A stretch of 13,666 nt of DNA from Spirogloea muscicola (taxonomy: Eukaryota; Streptophyta; Zygnematophyceae; Spirogloeales; Spirogloeaceae). The notes under the pieces are model-generated. The model was not told the DNA's origin, ran no database searches, and was given only the letters and a program-made list of their open reading frames with translations. Positions 1-7,115 of the stretch are shown here, in pieces. The translations under genes and the position numbers were made by a program. Every line of letters begins with the position of its first letter. The stretch's first letter is position 1. The DNA lies in NCBI GenBank assembly GCA_009602725.1, contig WELB01000257.1, positions 141,587-155,252 on the forward strand, read 5' to 3'.

Positions 1-440
1 CGATCTGTCGACGGCCATCGACGGGCTACTACCTACAATCTACCCATCCATCGGCCACCACCGCCATACTGACGGTCCCCTGTCACTTCCCCGTCAATAG
101 CAACTGACGGTCTACTACATTCGGGCTATCGTGAGCAGTCTATCGTAGCCGTCTGCACTAACGGTTGACGACGCCGTCAAGGCAGTCCACAGCGGTGCCG
201 CCTCCCGTCGCCATTCCAGCGCCAGCACCATGCTGTCTGGCGCGTCACGACTCCGGGTTGCGCCGCTCTCAGCTCAAGGTTGAATTCACGCTTCTCAGCC
301 CGGTGAAATGTCCGTCTCCAGGCATCTGTCAAGCCTTTCCTGCGGCACTGACAGTCAATTAATTGGTCAGCCGGATGAGGTGTCTAGTCTCCAGGCATCT
401 GTCAATACATTCTGCTGCATTGACATTCCAGCCATGTGAT
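1..440. other. Non-genic flank, no recognised gene
   Basis: I see no convincing coding sequence. The first 180 bases hold several scattered copies of a short GACGG motif (for example near 8, 19, 69 and 107) without a regular period. Bases 296-429 hold the direct duplication listed separately. If the minus-strand Ty3/gypsy relic to the right were complete, its integrase would lie here, but I find no integrase zinc finger or DDE-like pattern in any frame. Confidence 0.5.
296..429. repeat. Two-copy direct repeat, 72-bp period
   Basis: A unit beginning CAGCCCGGTGAAATGTC at 296 recurs 72 bases later as CAGCCGGATGAGGTGTC at 368. The most conserved part is an identical 17-base block (GTCTCCAGGCATCTGTC), followed by a similar stretch ending in TTGACA or CTGACA. 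The second copy differs at many bases, so the duplication is not recent. No function is apparent. Confidence 0.75.
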
Positions 441-626
441 TATCGTTTTAAGTAGGACGCATGCCTGCATCCGCATCTCGCAATTCGTTCAAGGCAAGCA
501 CGGCAGCAGCCTCTGCAATCTTGCGGCTCACCGGGTCCACCATTGAGCCTTCCAGGGTGGGTACTCCCACCAAAATCGGAATAATGCCTCTCATTGAGCT
601 CAGAAACTGTATACTGAAGAGTCCAC

Positions 627-1027
627 TCATTCCAGGTAGCAACGCCAATCCCAGATGGCGTGCACCACCGCCAGCAGCTCTTGCTCACCCTTAGTGTAAG
701 TTCGCCCTGCGGGATCAGCAGGCGACTCTAAAACGCGTTCGGGTGGCCCTCTTGCAAGAGCACGGCAACTTCTGCCGGTCAATGGGGCGTCGCAAATCAG
801 CTCATTCGGCACGGCTTTCCGAGAAAAGGCGAGTACAGGCGGAAAAGTAAGTGCTTGTTGGATTTCCTCGGATGGCCTCTGGCATTCGGACGACCACTCC
901 CTGGGTTCGTCCTTACGAGTGAGCCGCGTAAGAGGAAGTGCCAAGTCTCTAATCCTTGCAGGAACTTCCGGAACTTACTTGCAATTCCCTGAAAGGATCG
1001 CAGCTGAGGCACATTCCGTGGCACAAA
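627..1027 (-). pseudogene. Ty3/gypsy RT connection domain and RNase H fragment
   Basis: This is the 3' part of the pol region. Around 1024-950 the minus strand reads PRNVPQLRSFQGIASKFRKF, matching the conserved segment after the RT thumb (usually P-K-N-V-x-x-L-R-S-F-L-G-L-A). A neighbouring frame, 944-627, carries LTRKDEPREW, then QALTFPPVLAF, then EQELLAVVHAIWDWRCYL, which are typical of the start of the Ty3 RNase H domain. The shift between the two frames near 930 is one break, and the match ends abruptly at about 630, where RNase H should continue. I infer a truncated, non-functional remnant. Confidence 0.8.
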
Positions 1028-1079
1028 TCAATCCCGTACGACCGAAGTCGTCCTGGGTTCGACGCATATCCCGTCATTG

Positions 1080-1198
1080 CTCACGTGGCAAAGGTGATCG
1101 GTTCTTGATAATGAGTTTGCCAAAAGCTCGATCAACGATGCACGTCCGAAGCACGAAGAGGATCGGTGCACCGTACGGCGACTGAGAAGGCTCCTCAT
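1080..1198 (-). pseudogene. Second copy of the Ty3/gypsy RT N-terminal segment
   Basis: The minus strand reads SPYGAPILFV followed shortly by a CIVDRAFGKL segment and IIKNRSPLPR, then a stop. This is the same RT block seen at about 1985-1850, where the SPYGAP part has decayed but the palm part is better preserved. In this copy the bases that should encode the lysine-aspartate-glycine-serine stretch between the two motifs are missing. It lies between the main RT fragment and the RNase H fragment, so the order here is RT, RT start again, RNase H. It may be a remnant of a second element or an internal duplication. Confidence 0.7.
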
Positions 1199-1467
1199 GA
1201 CCCTAGCAGGGCGCTGGCCTGGGGGAGAACTGCCCCACTCGGCCAGCCTGCAGGGCGTGGGCGCGAGGCGTGCGCACGGGGCCCGAAGCGTGCGCACGTT
1301 GGTACGGAGCCCAGGACCTCAACCCGTACTTAGCTACACGGAGTGCGGCACCGTTTGGGACTCCAGACAGTAGATACTATACGCTCATGTAAGGTTACCG
1401 ACCCCGTGGGCACGCGCCGAAACGGGGGGGAACGTCGCAAAATGGGGAACGTTACACCCAAGGTATG

Positions 1468-1990
1468 TCAGCTCCGGCTGGTAAAATACCCTAAGGACCG
1501 CTTGGCATACAGCTGGTTGTCACGCAGCAGCTGCAGGACCGGACTTAGATGCACCACGTGGTTCTCCTGTGTCTTGTTGAACACCAGGATGTCGTTCAAG
1601 TATACCAGCACGAAGTCGTAAAGAAGGGGGCCAAAAATCTTCGTCATCACCGCCTGAAAGTGGCCGCTACATCGATCAAACCGAAGCTCCCCTTCAGTGG
1701 GAAGTGTCCATTCGGCGTACGGAAAGCCGACTTTAAGACAAGCGCAGGCGTGATACGAATCTGGTGATACCCCCACTTTGCAAGTCAAGAAAGCTAAACA
1801 CAGTAGTTCCTGCGAGACGATCGAGTAGGTCATCTATTCGCGGCAATGGGTATCGGTTTTTGATAGTCAGCTTACGCAAAGCTCGATAATCGATGCACAT
1901 CCGTAGACTGCCGTCTTAGTTAATTTCAAAATCTCAAAGATCAAGGGGGATCAGTGCACCGTACAGCGAGAAGGCTCCGCGTGGCCCTTT
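1468..1990 (-). pseudogene. Ty3/gypsy reverse transcriptase palm domain, decayed
   Basis: Between about 1915 and 1815 the minus strand encodes a canonical RT block ([20 protein letters not shown], then [10 protein letters not shown]). A second open stretch, 1833-1468, carries FGPLLYDFVLVYLNDILVF and then HLSPVLQLLRDNQLYAK, the catalytic-loop and post-palm region. The catalytic loop, expected as Y-x-D-D, reads YLND at 1602-1591, so the first metal-binding aspartate is replaced by asparagine. The two pieces are out of frame with each other. Catalysis would be lost even if the frames were continuous. Confidence 0.85.
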
Positions 1991-2011
1991 CTGAGCGAAT
2001 CCTGCACTTAG

Positions 2012-2210
2012 CTAAGCATCTCCCGAAATCTCGAGAGGGCTCAGTCGGTACATCGGTTTGGACGGCGGCTCCGCGCCGGCCTCCATCGGAATGGTATGAG
2101 CCACGCCTCGGTGATGCAGTAGACTGTCCGGAAGAGGGTCGGGAAACACATCCGTAAAACTCCTCCAGCAACTTGTAAAGAACCCCGCCTTGTGAGGCCA
2201 TTGCACTCAC
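2012..2210 (-). pseudogene. Ty3/gypsy segment entering the RT domain
   Basis: The minus strand contains FTDVFPDPLPDSL, then AHTIPMEAGAEPP, then KPMYRLSPLE. This is the very conserved lead-in to RT in Ty3/gypsy pol (F-x-D-V-F-P-x-x-L-P ... H-x-I-x-L-x-P-G-A-x-P-P ... Y-R-L-S-P-x-E). It continues into the next frame before the SPYGAP region. It is part of the same broken polyprotein and is good evidence for family and orientation. Confidence 0.85.
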
Positions 2211-2244
2211 ATAGAGTCAGGGGCAGACTCGTCAGACAACGTCA

Positions 2245-2850
2245 TCACCGCAAGGTACAAGGACTCGACCGCTTACTTGTGTAGCAGCTTCTCCATCTGT
2301 ATTGCGGAAAGCAGAGTCGAACTTCCAGCCGCCCGCGGCGTTGTACAGGTCTGCTCATTGCAAAGGACAGAGCGCCGTGCGACGTTGTACGGTGCAAAGT
2401 ATGACGCTCAAAATCAAGGCATGCTGATGTGGCACCAAGCCAATCATCCTCGGAGATCACATAGAAATGTGAACACAGGCAGCTCAATGGCATAACAAGA
2501 CAGTACGGCCTTGTCGTTCTGGATGCGGATGGCACATCGGTGGGTTGGCCATTTACTAATGTCACGCGCTCCAAGGCAGTGGATTCCACGTCCAAGCTAT
2601 GGCCACCAATAAACTTCTTGTTGACTAAGGACGCAGTGGCCCCTTGAGTCTATGAGGATCCTAGCCGGTACAATATCAGCAACCAGCCCCTCACATAGCA
2701 TCGTCTGTACCCCATGTACAGCAACTTGGGTGTCGGGCGACATAGACCAGCATTCTCGCTGGATGCGACTGCTCCTAAGTATCATCACCGCCAGGCAGTA
2801 GGAGCTGGTGTCCCGCATTACACGAGCACAGCAGCGACATCTCATGCGGA
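2245..2850 (-). pseudogene. Ty3/gypsy aspartic protease and protease-RT linker, frameshifted
   Basis: The right part (2845-2597) reads VPARILIDS at its end, which is the start of the retropepsin active-site motif. The residues that should follow the D-S core appear only in the adjacent frame, so a one-base shift falls inside the active-site motif at about 2650-2635. The next piece (2595-2245) carries FYVISEDDWLG and ACLDFERHTL, the linker signature seen after the protease (normally D-V-I-L-G-x-D-W-L). The remnant cannot encode an active protease. Confidence 0.75.
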
Positions 2851-2938
2851 GGTCGATGGATCACGTTGCGCCTCCAAGGCACTAGGAAGAACACCACGTC
2901 TTCAGGCCGAATTGGCCCACTCAGGTACATGTTCGCTG

Positions 2939-3376
2939 CTACTGCAAGTCAGCATGGCACACCAACACACATAGAGGCCTAGCGGCCCCCAGAGCTGGCA
3001 AATGAGCAGAGACCGAGCGTACATCAGGTAGGGCCGATTGCTGGCAGGCCTGGCCAACCAGGTCGAAACAGCGTGTATACAACTCGCCACTTAATCGAGG
3101 CTTGAGTGAAATACTTATGCTTGCTCTTGTCATTGCCCTTGCCCCGCCCGAGGGGACGTGCCAGCCGAGAGGTAGAAGGCCCAAAGCCTTGCAATCGCGG
3201 ATGCAATGGTTTGGGTGGTCGCCGCAGCAAAAGCAATCAGCGCGTGGCTCCGACGCCATATTTCCCCGAGCCCCCCGACGGGACTGAGATGCGGCCCCTC
3301 GGTGGGCCTCGCCTTCGTCCGAGCTGCCACAGCTCGGTGAGAAGGAACGCTCGCCTCGGCAGGAGAGCGCGTGCAT
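2939..3376 (-). pseudogene. Gag-like zinc-knuckle fragment
   Basis: An open stretch of 145 codons on the minus strand contains cysteines and a histidine arranged C-x2-C-x5-H-x4-C at residues 48-62 (about 3235-3191), inside the string CFCCGDHPNHCIRDC. Retroelement nucleocapsid knuckles are C-x2-C-x4-H-x4-C, so this copy has one extra residue before the histidine and would probably not fold normally. Sequence before and after is basic and low in complexity, with no capsid homology I can see. Its position upstream of the protease fits gag. Confidence 0.65.
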
Positions 3377-3480
3377 GCGGCCCCTCAGTGGGCCTCGCCT
3401 TCGTTCCGCCTCAGCAGGAGTGCGCGTGCATGCGGCCCCTCAGTGGGCCTCCCCTTCGTCCCGCCTCAGCAGGAAGGCGT
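3289..3480. repeat. 55-bp tandem repeat, about three copies
   Basis: The block ATGCGGCCCCTCAGTGGG occurs at 3375 and 3430, a 55-bp period with nearly identical copies. A third, related block starts at 3289 and is 86 bases from the second copy, so it carries about 31 extra bases. Each unit ends in CCGCCTCAGCAGGA or similar. Because 55 is not a multiple of three, the repeat does not encode one repeated peptide in a fixed frame. It sits just upstream, in the element's orientation, of the gag knuckle. Confidence 0.8.
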
Positions 3481-3550
3481 CGTTCGATGGCTTACAAAGC
3501 AAAGTGGTAAGCTTGCCCTTGCTGCCGTCTTAGCACTTAATACCTGGCTC

Positions 3551-3640
3551 TCTGCGCCATCCGGCTCCTTCAGACCTTCTCCGTTTCTTTGGGCTGGCCT
3601 CTCACAGCCCACAGTCAAGTTGACCGCGCTTTCTCCACTT
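3551..3640 (+). repeat. Dispersed GGCTGG-core repeat, copy 1
   Basis: This is the first copy of a dispersed family. It begins near GCGCCATCCGG, continues through a CAGACCTTCT block, and contains the core GGGCTGGCCTCTCACAGCC at 3591-3609. The core is imperfectly palindromic (GGCTGG ... CCAGCC type) and identical in copy 2. The flanking sequence then diverges. Confidence 0.65.
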
Positions 3641-3724
3641 ACTGGTCTATCCTTGCAGTGCTTCTCCGTGCCACGCGGCCTCCGGATTCCGTCTGGCCGC
3701 GCTTTCCTCTTCTCCGCCCTCTAG

Positions 3725-3900
3725 TTATTCTGACTTGCACTGGCTGACTGGAGGTCATTGTGAGCCCACCTGCTGACGTCGTGGAGACTAGTGTCTTGCT
3801 TTTTGCGCCATCAGGCCCTTTCAGACCTTGTGCAGCCTTTGGGCTGGCCTCTCACAGCCATTGCTCTCAATTTGGAAGAGCTCATTTCTTTCGATCCACC
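3725..3900 (+). repeat. Dispersed GGCTGG-core repeat, copy 2 (long)
   Basis: This is a longer copy that starts around GACTTGCACTGGCTGACT, includes GAGCCCAC, GCGCCATCAGG and CCCTTTCAGACCTTGT, and has the core at 3841-3859. It aligns over about 170 bases with the reverse complement of 4665-4835. The pair forms a large inverted repeat separated by about 770 bases. Confidence 0.7.
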
Positions 3901-3940
3901 GAGGGTCATCTGGCAAAGCCAGGTCAGCCAAGGACGATAA

Positions 3941-4032
3941 AAGAGAAAGTGGCTCTCCCAAAGGGGCAAGGGCTGTGAACAGCCAGCCCGAAGGTTTTGA
4001 CAAGGTCCGAATGGGCCAAACAGCCCTTCTCT
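3941..4032 (-). repeat. Dispersed GGCTGG-core repeat, copy 3
   Basis: The reverse-complement orientation carries the core GGCTGTGAACAGCCAGCCC at 3971-3989, followed by a GACAAGGTCC block corresponding to GGACCTTGTC in the plus-oriented copies. It lies only 40 bases from copy 2, in the opposite orientation. Confidence 0.6.
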
Positions 4033-4539
4033 AAAGCTTTCCCGGTAGGGTGATTAGGGACGACAAGGAATTGAGCGCTGGATCGGCACATGAACGTCCG
4101 TGCGTCTTGAGGCTGACAGCCTGAGGATCGGGCAACTTGGTGAGACTTGCCCGCAAGTACTCCAATCATGTCACCTCAAGAAGCGTTGGCTGGCGCTCAC
4201 AGACGATGAGAATGTGGACGATCAAGAGACGATGGAGGCACATTCACCGCATCAGCGTGGATAGATTAGTCTAGATGACGCTGACCCAGGCGAGATGCTG
4301 AGTCAGTCAGCATGACAAAAGTTACGGCCCTTAGCACAGGAAGCCACGCAAACGGCCCGCGCCACAGTACCACGTGAACGCATTATTGCATACTTTTGCG
4401 CAGCATTGCTGTGGATATTTTGCAGCGGCGGGCCAACGACTTCTCAGTATCACAGCCTAAAAAGCGGGAAAGTACACTAGCTGAACACCTTGTGAGCTTC
4501 AACAGTGCTACTAGCCGCTCACTGACCTGGAATTATTAC
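4033..4539. other. About 500 bases with no recognised feature
   Basis: Short open frames exist (one from 4396 on the plus strand, about 60 codons), but none carries a motif I recognise or a convincing start context. No repeat from this window is evident here. It may be old intergenic or transposon-derived DNA. Confidence 0.4.
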
Positions 4540-4610
4540 AAAGGCGATGGCTGTGAGAGGCCAGCCCAGAAAGAAAGGTAGAAGCAGCTCTTTCAGTGCA
4601 AGACAATGGC
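4540..4610 (-). repeat. Dispersed GGCTGG-core repeat, copy 4
   Basis: Contains GGCTGTGAGAGGCCAGCCC at 4549-4567, the exact reverse complement of the cores at 3591 and 3841. Similarity beyond the core is short and decays into a GAAAG-rich stretch. Confidence 0.6.
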
Positions 4611-4662
4611 TATGAGAAGTAAGATATGGCTGAGATGAAATGAACAAGGAAGAGCGGGGCCT

Positions 4663-4835
4663 CAGGGGGCAGAGAAACTGTTCTCCACATTGACAGCAGT
4701 GGCTGTGAGAGGCCAGCACAAACCATGAACAAGGTCTGAAAGGGCCGGATGGCGCGGATAGCAACATGCTAATCTCTAAGACATCAGCTAGTGGGCTCTC
4801 AGTAATTCTAGTCAGTAATTGCAAGTCTGAGCAAA
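4663..4835 (-). repeat. Dispersed GGCTGG-core repeat, copy 5 (long)
   Basis: The core GGCTGTGAGAGGCCAGC lies at 4701-4717, followed by AACAAGGTCTGAAAGGG, GGATGGCGC and GTGGGCTCTCAGTAATT. These are the reverse complements, in order, of blocks in copy 2 (3725-3900). The shared length is about 170 bases. Confidence 0.7.
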
Positions 4836-4913
4836 TAGAGGTCGGAAAGACGTTGCCCTGAGGGGGCGGGGTACACTGGCAATTGTAAAGTGTATGTAAG
4901 TGATGCAGGGCCT

Positions 4914-5221
4914 GAGTGGCCAAGTACGAAGGCAAGCACATGGATAGATGTACATAACCTGCTGCTAAGCTGACCCGCTCAGTAACCACGATTCAGCACG
5001 GAGGCACGTCAGCACATTGCCCCGTTACCGCACATGGAGGCACGTTAGCACATTGCCCGTTACCACGACTTTGTATAAGGCTCGTATGGGCCTCCATGTG
5101 CGGTAACGGGGCAATGTGCCAACGTGCCTCCATGTGCTGACTCGTGGTTACTGAGCGGGTCAGCTTAGCAGCAGGTGATGTACATATCTATCCATGTGCT
5201 TGCCTTCGTACTTGGGCACTC
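4914..5221. repeat. Large near-perfect inverted repeat (palindrome)
   Basis: The left arm 4914-5041 and right arm 5090-5221 are reverse complements with only a few differences. Shared blocks include CCAAGTACGAAGGCAAGC, CACATGGATAGAT, CTGCTGCTAAGCTGACCC, GCTCAGTAACCACGA and CACATTGCCCCGTTACCG. The central loop is 48 bases. Next to the left arm's inner end, GGAGGCACGT(C/T)AGCACATTGC is repeated at 5000 and 5037. No transposase is encoded here. The structure suits a foldback or MITE-like element or a palindromic duplication. Confidence 0.85.
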
Positions 5222-5227
5222 ACCTTT

Positions 5228-5331
5228 GCCTCCCCGAGCCGGTCGCGCCCTTGCAGCAGCCTCTGGCTTGCGCGGCGGGGTTGCTCATCCTCCCCTCAGC
5301 TCATCTGGCTTCCTACGGCTGACACGGGGGT
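5228..5331 (+). repeat. R2 module, copy a
   Basis: Contains GGTCGCGCCCTTGCAGCA, CCTCTGGCTTGCGC and CCTCCCCTCAGCTCATCT, and ends GGCTGACACGGGGGTA. The same ordered blocks recur at 5847-5955, partly at 6923-6967, and in reverse at 13475-13597. Like the copy at 13475, this one ends in ACGGGGGTA, which suggests the two are closely related. Confidence 0.75.
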
Positions 5332-5394
5332 AAAAAGAGAAGAAGTGACGCTTCCAGGAGGGGTACCAAGAAAGGAGGAAGGACTCGCCCATAA

Positions 5395-5505
5395 AAAAGA
5401 GGGGCTGGCAAAGCCAGCCCGAAAAGAATGGACCAAGAGCGCCCTTTTGCCTTGGAGGGAAGAGCTCGCCCCTTGAGGATAGGGGCTGGAAAGCCAGCCA
5501 GGTTA
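5395..5505 (-). repeat. Two adjacent GGCTGG cores (copies 6 and 7)
   Basis: The cores GGGCTGGCAAAGCCAGCCC (5402-5420) and GGGGCTGGAAAGCCAGCC (5482-5499) are more perfect palindromes than the other copies. Between them lies a GAGCGCCCTTTTGCC and GAGCTCGCCCC stretch that resembles the flanks of copy 3 in reverse. They lie between an R2 copy and an R1 copy, an order repeated at 6923-7286. Confidence 0.6.
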
Positions 5506-5519
5506 ATAGTATTGTAAAA

Positions 5520-5672
5520 AACATTCTAGGGTCCCCTCTCTTTGTTTTGCAAAAGAAGGAACAAAGAGGGAAGTTTTATTATTCAAATCAAAATGATGTA
5601 GATGGTGTAGATTGTGTACATCTATTTCTTTTTTTCTTTGTGCTTATCTCTTTACATTTACAAAAAAAACNG
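5520..5672. other. AT-rich spacer with a small hairpin and an ambiguous base
   Basis: The composition drops sharply to AT-rich. A short inverted repeat, CCTCTCTTTGTT paired with AACAAAGAGGG, lies at about 5536-5570. An A8 run is followed by the single N at 5671. No gene is seen. Confidence 0.6.
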
Positions 5673-5840
5673 TTTGTGCTCACCCGTGGGTACTAATGTC
5701 ATCTTAGGTACCTTAGATTAGGTCTCCATGTTATGTAGCATTGTTTAGTCTGCACTCGACTCTGCCTGAACAATGTATTGGCTTGAATTGGCCTCCCTTT
5801 CAATTCATGCGCCCCGCGCGCCTTCTCTCTCTTCCCTCCA
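5673..5840 (+). repeat. R1 repeat, copy 1
   Basis: A 168-bp unit starting TTTGTGCTCACCCGTGGG and ending in a CT-rich tail, CTTCTCTCTCTTCCCTCCA. It is nearly identical to 7116-7286: I count two substitutions in the first 150 bases and a small CT-length difference at the tail. This is far higher identity than the other repeats in the window show, so the duplication or conversion is recent. An inverted, internally deleted copy follows at 5955-6060. Confidence 0.85.
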
Positions 5841-5846
5841 TCCCAG

Positions 5847-5955
5847 GCGATTGCTTTGCATCGCCGGGCTGGTCGCGCCCTTGCAGCAGCCTCTGGTTTG
5901 CGCAGCGGGGTTGCTCTTCCTCCCCTCAGCTCATCTGACTTCCTACTGCTGACAG
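5847..5955 (+). repeat. R2 module, copy b
   Basis: Runs from GCGATTGCTTTGCATCGC through GGTCGCGCCCTTGCAGCA and GTTGCTCTTCCTCCCCTC to TCCTACTGCTGACAGG. It starts 7 bases after R1 copy 1 and ends where the inverted R1 begins, so it forms the centre of an R1-R2-R1(inverted) structure. Confidence 0.75.
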
Positions 5956-6060
5956 GAGAGAAGGCGCGCGGTGCGCATGAAGAGGGAGGCCAATTCTGGC
6001 CTTACAAATGTCCATTTAATGAGCTGGCTAAGGGGGACACTAGTATCCCCGAGTGAGCAC
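5955..6060 (-). repeat. Inverted, internally deleted R1 copy
   Basis: The left part, 5955-5996 (GAGAGAAGGCGCGCGG, then GCGCATGAA, then GGGAGGCCAATTC), is the reverse complement of the last 45 bases of R1. The right part, about 6036-6060 (GACACTAGTATCCCCGAGTG), is the reverse complement of the first 25 bases of R1 with a few changes. The middle of R1 is missing or strongly diverged. Together with R1 copy 1 this gives inverted ends around R2 copy b. Confidence 0.7.
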
Positions 6061-6233
6061 ATGCATATCTGACGAGCTATACTGAGGAGCCAAACCACCA
6101 CCACGGAAGCCATTAGCCTGGGCTAATGCACGACCTGCATGCTGGTGTATCGCGAGTGCCTGGGAGCGCTATAGACTCAGTGATAGCCGCATTCTATAGC
6201 TTGCAATGATGGCTTGCGGGACGTGAGAATGCC
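6061..6233. other. Short spacer, nothing recognised
   Basis: No open frame or repeat stands out. The 3' end of the non-LTR relic on the minus strand may extend into it. Confidence 0.4.
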
Positions 6234-6916
6234 CTAAGCTACCCGCCCGACTATGTCGGCGGGCATCGACATGCAGTGCCAGGCGATGGAGGATGAAAGA
6301 CCACTTCGTTTTGTAGCCGCCGTATATGTCCATGGCGCATGGGAAGAAGTGGTCGCCCCGGGGTGGTCATTACAGTGCCTCTCCTTCTTCCTCTCGGCAC
6401 GATGTGTCGCCCAACCTGGCACAGTCGGTGTGGGTGCCCCTGGTTGGAACGCGTCGATGAGAACGACGTCGAGGAGAAGACGAGGCCCACCACTCCGGGG
6501 GTTGGCCACCACATCCAGACGCCTGACGTGAGGCCTGCCACGCTTCTGGAGTACCGGCATAATGCCCGGCACCTCCATGGCCGCATGATAACCTGCCTCG
6601 CGCACCAAGCCATATATAGCGTCTCTGAGAAGATTGTGGGAGGCATTACGTTCACTTCCCTCAAAACATCGAAGCATGTGAGGAGCTGCCAAAGAAATCT
6701 CATCCTCCGAACGATAGCCACATTCACACTGTCGAATGCCAGCCAAACAAAGTGGAGGGAGGCCGAGATGGTGGTGGACAGCCGTCCGGAAGAGGTCCGG
6801 AGGGATTCGTAACCTGGCAAAGCGTTGAGCCACTCCGACGCTCCCGAAGAGCTGATGGAGTGGAGACGAGAGAGCCCACGCCCATCCACCTTGAGCAGAG
6901 CCTGGAGGTGGCTCAT
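6234..6916 (-). pseudogene. Non-LTR retrotransposon C-terminus with restriction-like endonuclease domain
   Basis: The main frame (6833-6234) begins just before FRTAVHHHLGLP, then has C-x-C-G at residues 36-39, H-x3-C at 52-56, the string HNLLRDAIYGLVREAGY (66-82), a glutamate at 87, R-L-D-V-V at 105-109, and LLLDVVLIDAF (119-129). A zinc-binding Cys/His cluster, then H-N/D-x-L-R-D, then E ... D ... D-V-x-V is the pattern of R2-type restriction-like endonuclease (PD-D/E-xK) tails of non-LTR elements. A second frame, 6916-6840, carries ASEWLNALPG, which normally precedes this block, so there is a one-base frame break near 6810. No upstream RT is present. The relic is probably 5'-truncated, which is usual for such elements, and its 5' edge abuts the R2 copy at 6923. 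Confidence 0.6.
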
Positions 6917-6922
6917 AAGTTG

Positions 6923-7085
6923 ACTCTTCCTCCCCTCAGCTCATCTGACTTCCTACTGCTGACAGGGAGTACTACCAGCGTCCTGTCTGCCTGGCCTGTG
7001 GCTCCGCTATAATGGTCATGAACACATACTGTATGCACCTGGCTGGCTTCTACAGCCGCTCTTCTACGATGGGCGAGCACTTCTC
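6923..7085 (+). repeat. R2 (partial) plus GGCTGG core, left copy of the cassette-flanking module
   Basis: Starts CTCTTCCTCCCCTCAGC, passes through TTCCTACTGCTGACAGGG, CCTGTCTGCCTGGCC, TGTGGCTCCG and TCATGAACAC, and reaches the core CTGGCTGGCTTCTACAGCC at 7040-7058. The same blocks, in the same order, appear on the minus strand at 13525-13398. The 5' half of R2 (present in copies a, b and d) is missing here, replaced by the end of the non-LTR relic. Confidence 0.8.
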
Positions 7086-7115
7086 TAATATCACCAGTTG
7101 CTTTCTCTTCCCTTT

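Larger units (their letters stand above)
440..3400 (-). mobile_element. Degraded Ty3/gypsy LTR retrotransposon (internal region)
   Basis: Read right to left on the minus strand, this region shows the Ty3/gypsy order: a gag-type zinc knuckle (about 3235-3191), an aspartic protease core (about 2650), a protease-RT linker with a DDWL motif (about 2445), the conserved RT start (2206-2012), the RT palm (about 1915-1468), and the connection plus RNase H segment (about 1024-627). Each piece matches the known family order, but the pieces lie in different frames separated by stops, so no polyprotein can be made. Integrase and long terminal repeats were not found. The element would be a dead copy. RT placed ahead of RNase H with a gypsy-type YRLSPLE block argues against Ty1/copia. 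Confidence 0.85.

Noticed and set aside
3289-3480. CRISPR-like direct repeats
   Set aside because: Only about three units, nearly contiguous and without unique spacers, inside a retroelement in eukaryotic DNA.
3106-3510. A 134-codon plus-strand frame rich in RPL and GPP repeats
   Set aside because: It is explained by the 55-bp tandem repeat and by antisense of the gag knuckle region.
4519-5476. Open frames of 156 and 110 codons across the palindrome and its sides
   Set aside because: They mirror each other because the DNA is an inverted repeat, contain no known motif, and cross repeat boundaries.
5536-5570. Hairpin resembling a bacterial intrinsic terminator
   Set aside because: The window is eukaryotic, no gene ends there, and no U-tract follows the stem.
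6253-6812. Plus-strand frames of 92 and 157 codons
   Set aside because: They are antisense shadows of the non-LTR endonuclease relic and show no family features.
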